DNA of 64,000 nucleotides from Gammaproteobacteria bacterium (GTDB lineage: Bacteria > Pseudomonadota > Gammaproteobacteria > Nevskiales > Nevskiaceae): the NCBI GenBank assembly GCA_026398875.1, contig JAPLSB010000022.1, forward strand, positions 22,263 through 86,262. The letters are read 5' to 3'. Position numbers and translations under genes: made by a program. Positions 42,201 to 53,111 of this stretch are shown piece by piece (position 1 is the first letter of the stretch; each line of letters begins with the position of its first letter). The notes beneath the pieces are model-generated. The model was not told the DNA's origin and made no database searches. It saw only the letters and a list, made by a program, of their open reading frames with translations.

Positions 42201-42896
42201 GACGCGGAAACCGGCGCTGGTCACCGGCGACTGCTCGAACAGCGCGACAGGGTCGGCCGCCGGCGCGTCAACCGGCGCATAGCGATACAGCAGCCGCGTG
42301 CGCTCCGGCTGCAATGCGCCGCCCGGCCCGGTCGGGCAGTAATTGACGCGCGTGAACGTGTACGCCGAATTGCCTGCCGCATCGACCGCGACTGCTGGCT
42401 GCCCTTGCCCGGCGATGCCGTTGCTGCCACAGGTCGGCGGACCATCGAAGGCGACGGTCAGCGGACCCGTGTCCGATTCGCCCGCGACCAGCAGCCGGGT
42501 GCCATCCGGGTTGTAGCGCCGAATGAAGATGCGGCCGACGCCGGCATCGACTGTCTGAACGCCGATCGTGTAATGCCCGTTGGCGCCGACGGCCAGCGAC
42601 AGCCCGGACAGCTGCTTGCCGCTGTCCTGCAGGATCTGCGTGGCGTCGCCCGCAGCGCTGCCGTCGGCGGCCCGCCGCTGAACGTACAGGCGGTCGTCGC
42701 TGATGAAGGCGATGACACTGCGTCCATCGGCCGCCTGGCCGACGCGAATCTCGTCGGGCTGCTGGGCATCGGGACTGACGACCGGGACGGCCACCGGCAA
42801 CAGCTCGGGGCCGGGAATGGCGAGCACGGGGGTTGCGAGGCCCGCGAGCAGTGCGGTGACCAGATGACGAAAGAGACGTGAGGAATGAGCGGCCAT
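39261..42896 (-). CDS. secreted multi-domain Ig-like repeat protein with a C-terminal sorting signal
   Basis: The 1211-residue protein has a signal peptide (MAAHSSRLFRHLVTALLAGLA), an N-terminal region of about 430 residues with beta-propeller-type repeats (YVQRRAADGS, IFIRRYNPDG), then seven or so Ig-like domains, each with one SxxxCxG and one FTLxCxGxGG cysteine site. The last four are near-identical copies of about 89 residues (see the repeat entry). A proline tract (APPPPPPPP), a further beta domain, and a C terminus with a Gly-rich linker, hydrophobic segment and Arg cluster (LLPLLGVALLLRRRR) follow. This resembles the GlyGly-CTERM signal cut by rhombosortase for release or anchoring at the cell surface. 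An adhesive or matrix role is inferred. Confidence 0.78.
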   Translation of the reverse strand: MAAHSSRLFRHLVTALLAGLATPVLAIPGPELLPVAVPVVSPDAQQPDEIRVGQAADGRSVIAFISDDRLYVQRRAADGSAAGDATQILQDSGKQLSGLSLAVGANGHYTIGVQTVDAGVGRIFIRRYNPDGTRLLVAGESDTGPLTVAFDGPPTCGSNGIAGQGQPAVAVDAAGNSAYTFTRVNYCPTGPGGALQPERTRLLYRYAPVDAPAADPVALFEQSPVTSAGFRVVDAVGSSVALQDDGNGLVAWVGHPEANQTPATYVRPVQFGLATAPEQRIDATNSFNRDAPVLGAKSNGYVLNWRGDFNDPQSGNRRQPCYVQARALDGSAQFAVQTVPGCGRNQIVLPDGRFELISSIGANLVGRRYDANGVETGSYGGGSRPNRFLDRIASAWSPRLANGNYLAIYNVDQADGSRATLEPVRYGGPDGTPQLNLEINPTGPLTISDGRTVSLFWTSNAPAGSCFGFGNLSGPLPSSGSRVLGSFTTAATRSYGIACGTGELRKSVTLEIVDSDAVTVTASWNPSSIVSGNRATVSWNATNADSCTYELSGALADVGSGGASGAIEYAFPDAGEARFDLSCTGAGGRTGTTSASITIGTPLPLTVTAAWSPTTIFSAGSSTLTWTSENAAACTGTYAGIRNDTGPVDASGSFVFQPGNAAGTQTFTLECAGVDGEVESTTATLTVNAVVPTVSASWVSPTIRVGETPFVMWSSTDALACEGSFAGLVNNAPFAVDASGMTAVSLPFDMAGTVDFTLSCVGAGGGRASTTARLTVNAITPTVSASWVSPSIRVGETPFVTWSSTDALACEASFDGLVNNAPFAVEASGMTAVSLPFDTAGIVDFTLSCVGPGGGRASTTARLTVNAVTPTVSASWLSPSIRVGETPFVTWSSNDALACEASFDGLVNNAPFAVEASGMTAVSLPFDTAGIVDFTLSCVGPGGATASTTARLTVNAVVPAVSASWVNPSIVVGDTPLLMWSSSYAIACQGSFDGLIVNGPFAIAASGMNAVSLPGDVTGTVDFTLDCVGPGGGRAVTTARLTINAAPPPPPPPPVNLGSITLTDGREVQLTSSAGAIVNTRVTARPAVLPAGFTPLTDFLAFDITSIPVGGSVEVTLTFPAGVTPNGYVKCTPDCALFDRAVINGNQVRLALTDGGAGDGDGVADGVIRDPGAPGVVTTAPPPATGGGGAAGGLLPLLGVALLLRRRRVAR
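39766..40829 (-). repeat. four tandem Ig-like repeat units of about 266 bp
   Basis: Inside the 1211-residue protein, four consecutive copies of an 89-residue domain, each beginning PxVSASWxxPSI and ending TTARLTVNA, are encoded by about 266-bp units with high DNA identity. The two middle copies differ by only a few codons, so this is a recent expansion. The fourth copy (nearest the C terminus) is more diverged. Such arrays often vary in copy number by recombination. Confidence 0.85.
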
Positions 42897-42934
42897 GGGC
42901 GTGATGTCGGAGTCGGAGCGGGACGGGCGATCGG

Positions 42935-43861
42935 TCAGCGGTTGAACAGCTTGTCGAACGCCTTGTCGAGCACCTTGTCGACGCTGCGGTCGGTGGCCTC
43001 ATCGACTTCCTGGTCGGCACGTGACTTCACGCGCGCCTTTTGCCGCTCGACCTTGTCGCCGACCACGCCGGCGCCGTTGGCGGCATCGGCTTCGGCCTCG
43101 GCCTCGGTGGCCGTGCCGAGCGCATTGCCAAGCAGGCCTTCCATGCCGGCCGGCATCGCCGGAAGTTCGGTCGGCGCGGCCGGCAGCTTGAAGCGCGCGG
43201 CCGGCGGGGTTGCGGCGCTGACGCGAACCACGCGCAGGTCCTGCTCGACCCTGAGGATGCCGAGGTTCTTGCGCCGGAATTCGGCTTCCAGCGCCTTGCT
43301 GCCCGGTGCATCGCTGGTCTGGCCCATCGCCTTGGCCATCATTTCCGAGAACGCGGTCATCGAGCGGCTCATTTCGGCCAGCGTCTCGTCGCGCGCCAGC
43401 ACCAGTTCGGTCTGCTCGCGCTTGCCGGCCCGCGTCGTGTAATCGACGACGTACACCTCGCCGGAAATGCCGGCGTGCGTCTCCTTGCGTCCGGTCGCCT
43501 TCAAGCCGTGGTACTCGGCGATGTCGTCGAGTCCCGTGTCGAGTTTCGCGGTCTGCGCCATCGCACCGCCGAGCATCTTCAGCATCGCGCCCATGTCCAT
43601 CACCATGGTCTGCTCCGCGCTTTCGACGACGCTGTACATCTTGCCGTCGCGAAAGATCGAATACGCTCCGGATGAGGCCGCTTCGCCGCCGATCGGCGTC
43701 ATCCGCAGCCGGTCGCCGTCGAAGTCGAACTGGACCCGCTGACGATCGGCAGCGCTGTCGGCTTCGAATTCGACACTGCCGCCGGCCAGCAGCTCGGGCG
43801 TGGTCAGCGACAGTGCAAGCAGCGCGAGTGGCCGTAGCTGGCGGCGAAACGGGTGAGCCAT
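42935..43861 (-). CDS. exported protein of unknown function (DUF4412-like)
   Basis: The 308-residue protein starts at ATG 43861 after GGAGAAC, with a signal peptide (LRPLALLALSLTTPELLAGG). The mature part has a beta-rich domain with phrases such as QFDFDGDRLRMT, AYSIFRDGKMYSVVESAEQTMVMDMGAML and YHGLKATGRKETHAGISGEVYVVDY, which fit the DUF4412 type of periplasmic proteins, then a helical C-terminal tail rich in Lys, Asp and Glu (VERQKARVKSRADQEVDEATD). It is the first gene of the exported-protein operon, 38 bp before the 1211-residue protein gene and divergent from the ECF sigma gene, with 83 bp between starts. Confidence 0.62.
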   Translation of the reverse strand: MAHPFRRQLRPLALLALSLTTPELLAGGSVEFEADSAADRQRVQFDFDGDRLRMTPIGGEAASSGAYSIFRDGKMYSVVESAEQTMVMDMGAMLKMLGGAMAQTAKLDTGLDDIAEYHGLKATGRKETHAGISGEVYVVDYTTRAGKREQTELVLARDETLAEMSRSMTAFSEMMAKAMGQTSDAPGSKALEAEFRRKNLGILRVEQDLRVVRVSAATPPAARFKLPAAPTELPAMPAGMEGLLGNALGTATEAEAEADAANGAGVVGDKVERQKARVKSRADQEVDEATDRSVDKVLDKAFDKLFNR

Positions 43862-43944
43862 GGCAGTTCTCCGAAGGAATGAGTGATCGATTTCAACGTC
43901 TTCATGGTTGATAACGAGAAGCGCAGCGATTTCACGTCACCAAG

Positions 43945-44505
43945 ATGAACAGAAATGTGACAGACACCTCAGATGACGATTCCGGCGCACTGTCCATCAC
44001 GGCGCAGGCCGCCGAACTGGTGCCGTTGTTCTATGCCGACCTGAAACGGCTGTCGCGGCGCGTTCGCCACGGTGTGCAGCACGCGGAAACCCTGCAGACG
44101 ACCGCGCTGATCCACGAGGCCTGGCTGAAACTGCACGCCACGCGGCAATGGCAGGATCGTCGGCATTTCCTTTGCGCGGCGGCGCTGGCGATGCGCCAGG
44201 TGCTGGTCGACGATGCCCGGGCTCGACTGGCCGCCATGCGCAATCACGGCCAGCGGCCGCTGCCGATCGAGGCCGCATCGGAAGTGGCCGCCGACGCACC
44301 GGACGAACGCCTGCTGGCGATCGATCAGGCCTTGTCGGAGCTGGCCGCATTCAGCCCGCGCCTCGCGAGGACGGTCGAGTGCCGCTACTACGCGGGCTAC
44401 ACCGAAGCCGAAACCGCCGAGGCGCTCGGGGTCGCGATCGCCACCGTGCAGCGCGACTGGATCAAGGCCCGCGCCTGGCTGTTCCAGCGGCTGAAGGCGG
44501 ACTGA
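43945..44505 (+). CDS. ECF sigma factor (Sigma70_ECF, ECF43-like)
   Basis: The 186-residue protein has sigma region 2 (LQTTALIHEAWLKLHATRQWQDRRHFLCAAALAMRQVLVDDAR, about 50-93) and region 4 with the HTH (YTEAETAEALGVAIATVQRDWIKARAWL, about 150-178). The pattern belongs to the ECF group that has no anti-sigma factor and whose partners are Ser/Thr kinases; in Vibrio and Xanthomonas, members of this group are switched on by threonine phosphorylation in region 2. The neighbouring convergent gene encodes such a kinase. It is divergent from the operon of exported proteins, which is therefore a possible target. Which Thr is phosphorylated here is not known. Confidence 0.9.
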   Translation: MNRNVTDTSDDDSGALSITAQAAELVPLFYADLKRLSRRVRHGVQHAETLQTTALIHEAWLKLHATRQWQDRRHFLCAAALAMRQVLVDDARARLAAMRNHGQRPLPIEAASEVAADAPDERLLAIDQALSELAAFSPRLARTVECRYYAGYTEAETAEALGVAIATVQRDWIKARAWLFQRLKAD

Positions 44506-44518
44506 CCGGCGCACGGCG

Positions 44519-46912
44519 CTACTGCAGCTGCGCGCGCAGCGCCGTCACCTGCGGCAAATAGATCGCGGCCTGCGGACCGACCGCCGTCATCCCGGCCTCG
44601 GCACGATCGGCGCGATGCAGTGCCGCAGCACGATCGCCGGCAGCAGCCAGTCGCCGCGCCTGCGCCAGATGCGCAATCGCCACCAGCAGGTGATCCGGCG
44701 GAAAGTGCGCCGCCACCCGCGCTTCCATGTCGTCGAGCGTGGCCCGCGCCGCCACCACGTCTCCGGTGGCTGCCTGCGCTTCGCCAAGGCCAGCCTGCGC
44801 AGCCAGTGCGTTCAGGCTGTTGTCGCCGGCGTACTGGCGCGCCAGCGTCAACGCTTCGGCAAGCAGCGGCAGCGCTTCGGCCGGCCGCGCCAGTCGCAGG
44901 TTCAGCTTGCCAAGGTTGTTCAGCAGGGCGGCCAGTGCCGCCGAGGGGCCGAACAGCGCGCGCCGTGTCGCGAGCGCCTTGCGGTACAGCTGCTCGGCCT
45001 CGGCGAAGCGCTGCTCGCGAACCTCCAGCGCGGCCCAGTTGTTCAAGGTGTTCAGTGCATCGACGCCTTCGGTGGCATCGAGCGCTTCCCAGACGCGCCA
45101 CGAGCGCTCGTACATGCCGCGGGCGTCGGCCAGCCGATTGGCCTGGAAATAGGCGACCGCCAGATTGTTCAGCACGATGCCGGTTTCCGGGTGCCGATCC
45201 CCGGACAAGGCCATGCGCTCGGCCAGTACCGCTTCGAGCGTCGCGATGCCAGCCTCGGCCCGGCCGTCGGCCCGTTCCAGCTGCGCCTGGGTCAGCCGGC
45301 TTTCGAGCAGCCGGTTCCGGTTGCGCGCCGGATCCTGCAGCCAGAACGCCTGCGCCTGCGCCAGCAAGGCGGCCGCCTCGGCGTTCCGACTCATGCGCAG
45401 CAGGCACTGGGCGAGGTCGTAGCGCGCCTGCGCGGCAACGTCGGGATCGACCGCCGGCTGGCCGATGACCTGCTCGAACAGCGGCGCGGCACCGGCGTAG
45501 TCGTTGAACGAAAAGTACAGCTGGGCCAGCGCCAGCATCGTGTCGCCGGCCTTCTTCGGGTCGCGCGTGAAGTTCGCCGCCAGCCGCGTTGCCCCCTTGT
45601 CGAGCAGCTGCTTCGGCGTGAACGACTCCGCGCCCGGCGTCTCGCCAGCCACGCGGAACAGCGTCAGCAGGTAGTCCTTCACGGCCGCGTTGCGTGCCGC
45701 TTCCTCGCGAGCCAGATCACGTTCCTGCGCGGCTTCGCGAGCCTTGTAGGCAATGCCGGCGGCGCCGGCCAGCACGGCCAGCAGCACCGCCGCCGCAGCG
45801 GCAAAGGCAACGCGGTGGCGACGCAGCAGACGGCCGATCAGATAGGCCGGCGCTTCGCCGCGCGCGATCACCGGGCGGCCATCCCGGTAACGGCGCAGGT
45901 CTTCGGCAAGCGCCTCGGCACTGCCGTAGCGGTCCGACGCCTGCGGACGTAGCGCTTTCAGCACGATGGCATCGAGATCGCCGCGAACATCACGCGCTGC
46001 CGCACCATCAAGCTGCGTGCTCGGTGCAGCCACATCCCGGTTTGCCAGCCGCTCCAGCACCCGCTGGACGCCGCTGCCCGCCAGCTGCCACGGCATGCGG
46101 TCGGTCAGCAGCTGGTACAGCATCACGCCGAGCGCGTAGACATCGGTCGCGGCGGTCACGGCATCCCCGGCGAGCTGCTCCGGCGCGCAGTAATCCGGCG
46201 TCAGGCGTAGCGCCTGCGTGGCGTCGGCCGCCGGTGAATCGACCGGCTTGGCGATTCCGAAATCGAGCAGCTTCGGCTGGCCGTCGGCGCTCACCAGCAC
46301 GTTGGCGGGCTTCAGGTCGCGATGCACGATCAGGTGCCGGTGGGCGTGGGCGACCGCATCGCAGACACGCATGAAACAGTCGAGCCGGTCGGCCAGCGGC
46401 AGCGGCCGCGTGGCATCGTCGAAACGCTGGCCGTCAACCAGTTCCAGCACCGCATACGGCCGGCCGGCGTGGACGCCGCCGTCGTACAGCCGCGCGATGT
46501 CCGGATGTTCGAGCCGCGCCAGCAGGCGGCGCTCGGCAGCGAAGCGGCGCAGGTCGTCGCCTTCTTCCGGCCGGCGCAGCAGCTTCAGCGCGGCGCGCTG
46601 CTCGTAACTTCCATCGGCGCGTTCGACCCGGTAGACCTCGCCGGAACCGCCCTGACCGAGCAGGTCGATCACCCGCCAGGTGCCGATCCGCTCGCCGGGC
46701 TGCAGCAGCAGCGGCGGTGCTGCAGCGGCGGTCAGGAACGCGCGGCTGTCGACCTCGGCCTGCACCCAGCGCGCCAGTTCCGCCTTCAGCGACGGATCAA
46801 GCTCAAGCCGATCGAGGAAGGCCGGACGATCGGCGTCCGGAAGATCCAGCACCTGATCCAGCAGCAGCTCCAGCTGCGACCATTGCTGCGGCGTCGGGGT
46901 ATCGGCAGGCAT
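44519..46912 (-). CDS. Ser/Thr protein kinase with transmembrane helix and TPR domain
   Basis: The 797-residue kinase has a Gly loop LGQGGSGEVY (85-94), Lys110 in AALKLL, the catalytic loop HRDLKPAN (197-204) and DFG (217-219), so it should be active. A membrane helix at about 370-392 divides the cytoplasmic kinase from an outer portion made of TPR-like helices (for example GIVLNNLAVAYFQANRLADARGMYERSW), probably a sensor. It ends 14 bp from the stop of the ECF sigma gene, in convergent orientation. Kinase-TPR and ECF43-type sigma pairs are known to form signal transduction modules, so this gene is the likely activator of the neighbour. Confidence 0.9.
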   Translation of the reverse strand: MPADTPTPQQWSQLELLLDQVLDLPDADRPAFLDRLELDPSLKAELARWVQAEVDSRAFLTAAAAPPLLLQPGERIGTWRVIDLLGQGGSGEVYRVERADGSYEQRAALKLLRRPEEGDDLRRFAAERRLLARLEHPDIARLYDGGVHAGRPYAVLELVDGQRFDDATRPLPLADRLDCFMRVCDAVAHAHRHLIVHRDLKPANVLVSADGQPKLLDFGIAKPVDSPAADATQALRLTPDYCAPEQLAGDAVTAATDVYALGVMLYQLLTDRMPWQLAGSGVQRVLERLANRDVAAPSTQLDGAAARDVRGDLDAIVLKALRPQASDRYGSAEALAEDLRRYRDGRPVIARGEAPAYLIGRLLRRHRVAFAAAAAVLLAVLAGAAGIAYKAREAAQERDLAREEAARNAAVKDYLLTLFRVAGETPGAESFTPKQLLDKGATRLAANFTRDPKKAGDTMLALAQLYFSFNDYAGAAPLFEQVIGQPAVDPDVAAQARYDLAQCLLRMSRNAEAAALLAQAQAFWLQDPARNRNRLLESRLTQAQLERADGRAEAGIATLEAVLAERMALSGDRHPETGIVLNNLAVAYFQANRLADARGMYERSWRVWEALDATEGVDALNTLNNWAALEVREQRFAEAEQLYRKALATRRALFGPSAALAALLNNLGKLNLRLARPAEALPLLAEALTLARQYAGDNSLNALAAQAGLGEAQAATGDVVAARATLDDMEARVAAHFPPDHLLVAIAHLAQARRLAAAGDRAAALHRADRAEAGMTAVGPQAAIYLPQVTALRAQLQ

Positions 46913-47094
46913 CGTCGAAGGTCCGGTGCGAGGGTCTTGCCAGTATGCCGGTCAATCGCGCTGAGGCGACGCGCACGCACGTTCGGCGACGGCGCTGCCG
47001 CAGGGCTGACACGCGGTTGTGCAAAGCCCAGCCGCTAGGCAGCATCAAGCGAACACCGCGCGCCAGACGCGGCTTCCGCTGCGAGGAGATACCA

Positions 47095-48057
47095 ATGACC
47101 GAGAAAACCGTTCCCACGGCTGCCGAGCTGCTGAAAGACGCGCCGCGGAACTGGGGCCGCTGGGGTGCTGAGGACGAGATCGGCGGCCTGAATTTCCTGA
47201 CCCATGTCGAGGTGCTGCGCGGCGTCGCGGCAGTGCGCCAGGGCAAGACCTACACCTTGCAGATTCCGATGGGCAAGCCGGGCGGTGATCCGGTCTGGCC
47301 GGGCCGCAATCAGGCGCAGCGCATCAACGTGCTCGACGAAGGCCACTTCCTGTGTGGCAAGGGGCCGGAGTTTCCCGGCGGCCTGCACTATGCCGACGAC
47401 GTGATGTTCATGTACCTGCAAGGCTCGACGCAGTACGACGCGCTGGGCCACGTCTGGTGCGACGGCAAGCTCTACAACGGCTACGACGCCAACACCACGA
47501 TCGGCGGCATGGCCAAGGCCAGCGTCTATCCGCTTGCCGAGCGCGGCATCGTTGGCCGCGCCGTGCTGATCGACATGGCCCGCCACCGCGGCAAGGCGGT
47601 GCTTGATCCCGGCGAGACCTTCACCCATCTGGACCTGCTCGACGCCGCCGCGAAGCAGGGCGTGACCATCGAAAAGCACGACATCCTGATCATCCGCACC
47701 GGCTGGATCGGCAGCTTCTACGAGCGCGACCGCGCCGAGTTCTACAAGAACTTCGTCGAGCCGGGCCTGACCTACACGCCGGAACTGGTGCGCTGGTTCC
47801 ACGAAATGGAAATCCCCAACCTGGTCACCGACACCATCGCCAACGAGGTGACGATGGACCCGGTCAGCGGCGTTGCGCTGCCGTTGCACATTGCGCTGAT
47901 GTCGAACCTCGGCGTCACGTTCACCGAGATCTGCCAGCTCGATCCGCTGGCCGCCGACTGCGCTGCCGACGGCCAGTGGAGCTTCCTGTACGTGGCCGCG
48001 CCGCTGAAGGTGGTCAATGGCAGCGGCGCGCCGGTCAACCCGGTGGTGATTCGCTGA
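47095..48057 (+). CDS. cyclase-family (kynurenine formamidase-like) hydrolase
   Basis: The 320-residue protein starts at ATG 47095 after GAGGAGA; the open frame upstream to 46717 is an artefact of antisense overlap with the kinase. It belongs to the putative cyclase family (PF04199), metal-dependent hydrolases that include kynurenine formamidase and isatin hydrolase. Its metal motif reads [10 protein letters not shown], the subgroup variant of HxGTHxDxPxH. Other landmarks are [10 protein letters not shown] and [15 protein letters not shown]. The substrate is probably an amide, ester or cyclic compound, but is unknown. It is unlinked to a clear operon. Confidence 0.85.
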   Translation: MTEKTVPTAAELLKDAPRNWGRWGAEDEIGGLNFLTHVEVLRGVAAVRQGKTYTLQIPMGKPGGDPVWPGRNQAQRINVLDEGHFLCGKGPEFPGGLHYADDVMFMYLQGSTQYDALGHVWCDGKLYNGYDANTTIGGMAKASVYPLAERGIVGRAVLIDMARHRGKAVLDPGETFTHLDLLDAAAKQGVTIEKHDILIIRTGWIGSFYERDRAEFYKNFVEPGLTYTPELVRWFHEMEIPNLVTDTIANEVTMDPVSGVALPLHIALMSNLGVTFTEICQLDPLAADCAADGQWSFLYVAAPLKVVNGSGAPVNPVVIR

Positions 48058-48274
48058 CGCCGATCATCGGCAACTGCGAAAATGGGAACGTCGACTCGGT
48101 AGCCGCGGTCTGCTGAAGTGCGCCGTCCGCCGTTCTTGCGATGTGCAGGCTCAGGCCCGGGCAGCGCCGAGGCGCGAGATCGACGAACAGGACGTCACGA
48201 CGTCCGGGCTATCGGCCGACCCTTGTCGCCAGCGCGGACGCGATGTCACCACGAACGAACAGGAGATGCAGTCA

Positions 48275-50506
<2,232 letters not shown>

Positions 50507-50562
50507 GCCAACAGTTGCCGGTCGGCCGGCCCTCACACCGACGGCACCCGGCAGACGCAAAC

Positions 50563-50600
50563 AAAAAAGCAGGCCACCGCATCGGTGGCCTGCTTTTTTT
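50563..50600. terminator. bidirectional intrinsic terminator between icd and the fasciclin gene
   Basis: A 17-bp perfect stem (50563-50579 with 50583-50599) with a three-base CAT loop has an A run on the left and a T run on the right, so it can stop both the icd transcript and the convergent fasciclin transcript. Confidence 0.9.
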
Positions 50601-50615
50601 GTTGCCGCTACCGCT

Positions 50616-51158
50616 TTACTTCGGCAGCAGCACCTTGTCGACCACGTGGATCACGCCGTTCGACTGGTAGACGTCGGCGATCGTGACCTTGGCCTTGCCA
50701 CCGTTCTCGTCGCTGACGATCACATCGCTGCCGACCAGCGCAGCACTGAGCTTGCCGCCGGCCACCGTGGTCAGAGTGGCCTTGCCGCCGCCAGCCTTGA
50801 TGGCAGCGACGACCGCCTTCGAGTCAAGCGAGCCCGACACCACGTGGTAGGTCAGGATTCCGCTCAGCTTGGCCTTGTTTTCCGGCTTCAGCAGCGTGTC
50901 GACGGTGCCGGCCGGCAGCGCCGCAAACGCCGCGTTGGTCGGCGCGAACACGGTGAACGGGCCCTTGCCCTTGAGCGTCTCGACCAGCCCCGCAGCCTTC
51001 ACGGCGGCGACCAGCGTGGTGTGATCCTTGGAGTTGACGGCGTTGTCGATGATGTCCTTGGTCGGCAGCATCGGCGCGCCGCCGACGATCGGATCGGCAG
51101 CGATGACCGGCGCCGACAAGGCCAGCAGCATCGTCGAGGTCAGCAGGAACTTTTTCAT
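50616..51158 (-). CDS. secreted fasciclin-domain protein
   Basis: The 180-residue protein starts at ATG 51158 after GGAGAC, with a signal peptide (MKKFLLTSTMLLALSAPVIA). One FAS1 domain fills the rest: FTVFAPTNAAFAALPAGTVDTLL, LTYHVVSGSL, and ADVYQSNGVIHVVDKVLLP. FAS1 domains act in adhesion or matrix binding and are common as small exported proteins in aquatic Proteobacteria. The gene is monocistronic. Between it and the ligase at 51427 there are 268 bp with no feature other than promoter DNA. Confidence 0.93.
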   Translation of the reverse strand: MKKFLLTSTMLLALSAPVIAADPIVGGAPMLPTKDIIDNAVNSKDHTTLVAAVKAAGLVETLKGKGPFTVFAPTNAAFAALPAGTVDTLLKPENKAKLSGILTYHVVSGSLDSKAVVAAIKAGGGKATLTTVAGGKLSAALVGSDVIVSDENGGKAKVTIADVYQSNGVIHVVDKVLLPK

Positions 51159-51426
51159 GGGATGTCTCCAATCGATTTTTTTGCATCGGAACGGTGGCGG
51201 GGGCCATCGCTGCGCTTTGCACGCACTTGTCATTACTCGCGCCGCAAGCCACTGGACGCGATGCAGACGATGAATCTTTGATGACGGCCGGATGCTGAGC
51301 GCCGGAAGGCGGCGCCGGCCACGGGTCTGCAAAGGCAAGGCTCCGCCCGGTCGTGACGAGTGCTAGCGCTTATCGACGTGGCCGCCGTCGCATGCTCCGA
51401 TCAGCGTTCGCCGATGGAGCACGCCG

Positions 51427-53079
51427 ATGACCGCCGATCCCGCATGGCTGCGCCAGTACACGCCGGATCGCTCGACCGCGCCGGCCATCGAGCATCACGA
51501 TGCGCTGTCGATGTTCCGCGCCGCTGTGGCGCGGGCCCCGGACCGCCCGGCCATCCACTACTTCGACGGCACGCTGAGCTACGCCGAGCTCGATGCCCGC
51601 AGTGATGCGCTGGCCGCCGCGCTGATCGCCGATGGCGTGCTGCACGGCGACCGCGTGGCGCTGGTGCTGCAGAACGTGCCGGCCTTCGTCGTCGGCCTGA
51701 TTGCGGCCTGGAAGGCCGGCGCAATCGCGGTGTCGCTGAACCCGATGAATCGCGAGCGCGAACTGCGCCTGCTGTTCGCCGACTGCACGCCGAAGCTCGT
51801 GATCACTCATCCGGAAACCTTCATCGAAGCCGTGCAGCCGGCGCTGGCCGAGCACCCGACGGTTCATGTGCTGATCACGTTCGCCCGCGACGATCAGACG
51901 CGCAACGACGCCCGCGTGCTCGGCGCACTGCCGCCGCAGGCCCCACCCTGCCCCGGCACCCGCGCGCTGGCCGAGGTGATCGCCCGCCATCGCGGCCAGC
52001 GCCCACCCCCGGTCCGCTTCAGCGCGGACGACATCGCGCTGCTGGTCTACACCTCCGGCACCACCGGGCTGCCGAAAGGCGCGATGAACCGGCATGGCAA
52101 TGTCGCGTTCACGGCACAGGTCTACCGCGACTGGATCGGGCTGTCCGAGGCCGACGGCGTGCTCGGCATCGCCCCGCTGTTCCACATCACCGGGCTGATC
52201 GGCCATGTGGCGCTGGTCTTCCTGCTCACTGCGCCGCTGACGCTGAGCTACCGCTTCGAGCCCGGCGTGATGCTCGACGCGCTCGCCGAACGCCGCCCGG
52301 CATTCACGATCGGCGCGATCACCGCGCTGATCGCGCTGATGAACCACCCGTCCGCGCAGCGCGACGCGCTGTCCAGCCTGAAGGCGATCTACTCCGGCGG
52401 TGCGCCGATCGCCCCGGCCGTGGTCGCCGCGTTCGAAGCGAAGTTCGGGCTGTACGTGCGCAACGCCTACGGCCTGACCGAAACCACGTCGCCGGCCACG
52501 ATCTGCCCGGTGCATCTGCGCGCGCCGGTCGATCCGGCTTTCGGCGCACTCAGTGTCGGCGTGCCGACTTACCGCACCGAGATCCGCATCGTCGATGCCG
52601 AAACCGGCGCGCCGGTCGCGGATGGCGAAGCCGGCGAGATCACCATCCGCGGCCCGCAGGTCGTTGCCGGCTACTGGAACCGGCCCGACGCCACGACGGA
52701 CGCGATCCGCGACGGCTGGCTGCACACCGGCGACATCGGCGTGCTCGACGGCGACGGCTGGCTGTATCTGGTCGACCGCAAGAAGGACATGATCAACGCC
52801 GCTGGCTACAAGGTCTGGCCGCGCGAAGTCGAGGACGTGCTGTACACCCACCCGGCCGTGCGCGAAGCCGCCGTGGTCGGCGTGCCGGACGCCTATCGCG
52901 GCGAAACGGTGAAAGCGGTGTTGAGCCTGAAGGCCGGTGCCGAGCTCAGCGCCGACGCGATCATCGCCCACTGCCGCGAACGCATGGCCGCCTACAAGGT
53001 GCCGCGCATCGTCGAATTCATTCCGGAATTGCCGAAGACGGTGACCGGCAAGATCCTGCGCCGCGAACTGCGCGGCTGA
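51427..53079 (+). CDS. long-chain-type acyl-CoA ligase
   Basis: This 550-residue AMP-forming CoA ligase has the phosphate loop YTSGTTGLPKGA, AYGLTETTSP (A5), HTGDIGVLDGDGW (A7), KDMINAAGYKVWPREVED and TGKILRREL (A10). The hydrophobic substrate-binding region and overall spacing match the fatty-acid ligase class. The ATG at 51427 has GATGGAGC upstream. It is followed after 32 bp by the PRISE-type reductase gene, with which it is probably cotranscribed, hinting that the two act on one terpenoid- or steroid-like acid. Confidence 0.9.
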   Translation: MTADPAWLRQYTPDRSTAPAIEHHDALSMFRAAVARAPDRPAIHYFDGTLSYAELDARSDALAAALIADGVLHGDRVALVLQNVPAFVVGLIAAWKAGAIAVSLNPMNRERELRLLFADCTPKLVITHPETFIEAVQPALAEHPTVHVLITFARDDQTRNDARVLGALPPQAPPCPGTRALAEVIARHRGQRPPPVRFSADDIALLVYTSGTTGLPKGAMNRHGNVAFTAQVYRDWIGLSEADGVLGIAPLFHITGLIGHVALVFLLTAPLTLSYRFEPGVMLDALAERRPAFTIGAITALIALMNHPSAQRDALSSLKAIYSGGAPIAPAVVAAFEAKFGLYVRNAYGLTETTSPATICPVHLRAPVDPAFGALSVGVPTYRTEIRIVDAETGAPVADGEAGEITIRGPQVVAGYWNRPDATTDAIRDGWLHTGDIGVLDGDGWLYLVDRKKDMINAAGYKVWPREVEDVLYTHPAVREAAVVGVPDAYRGETVKAVLSLKAGAELSADAIIAHCRERMAAYKVPRIVEFIPELPKTVTGKILRRELRG

Positions 53080-53111
53080 AGCGGCGGTTTCCCTTGAAGA
53101 GGAGCAAGACA

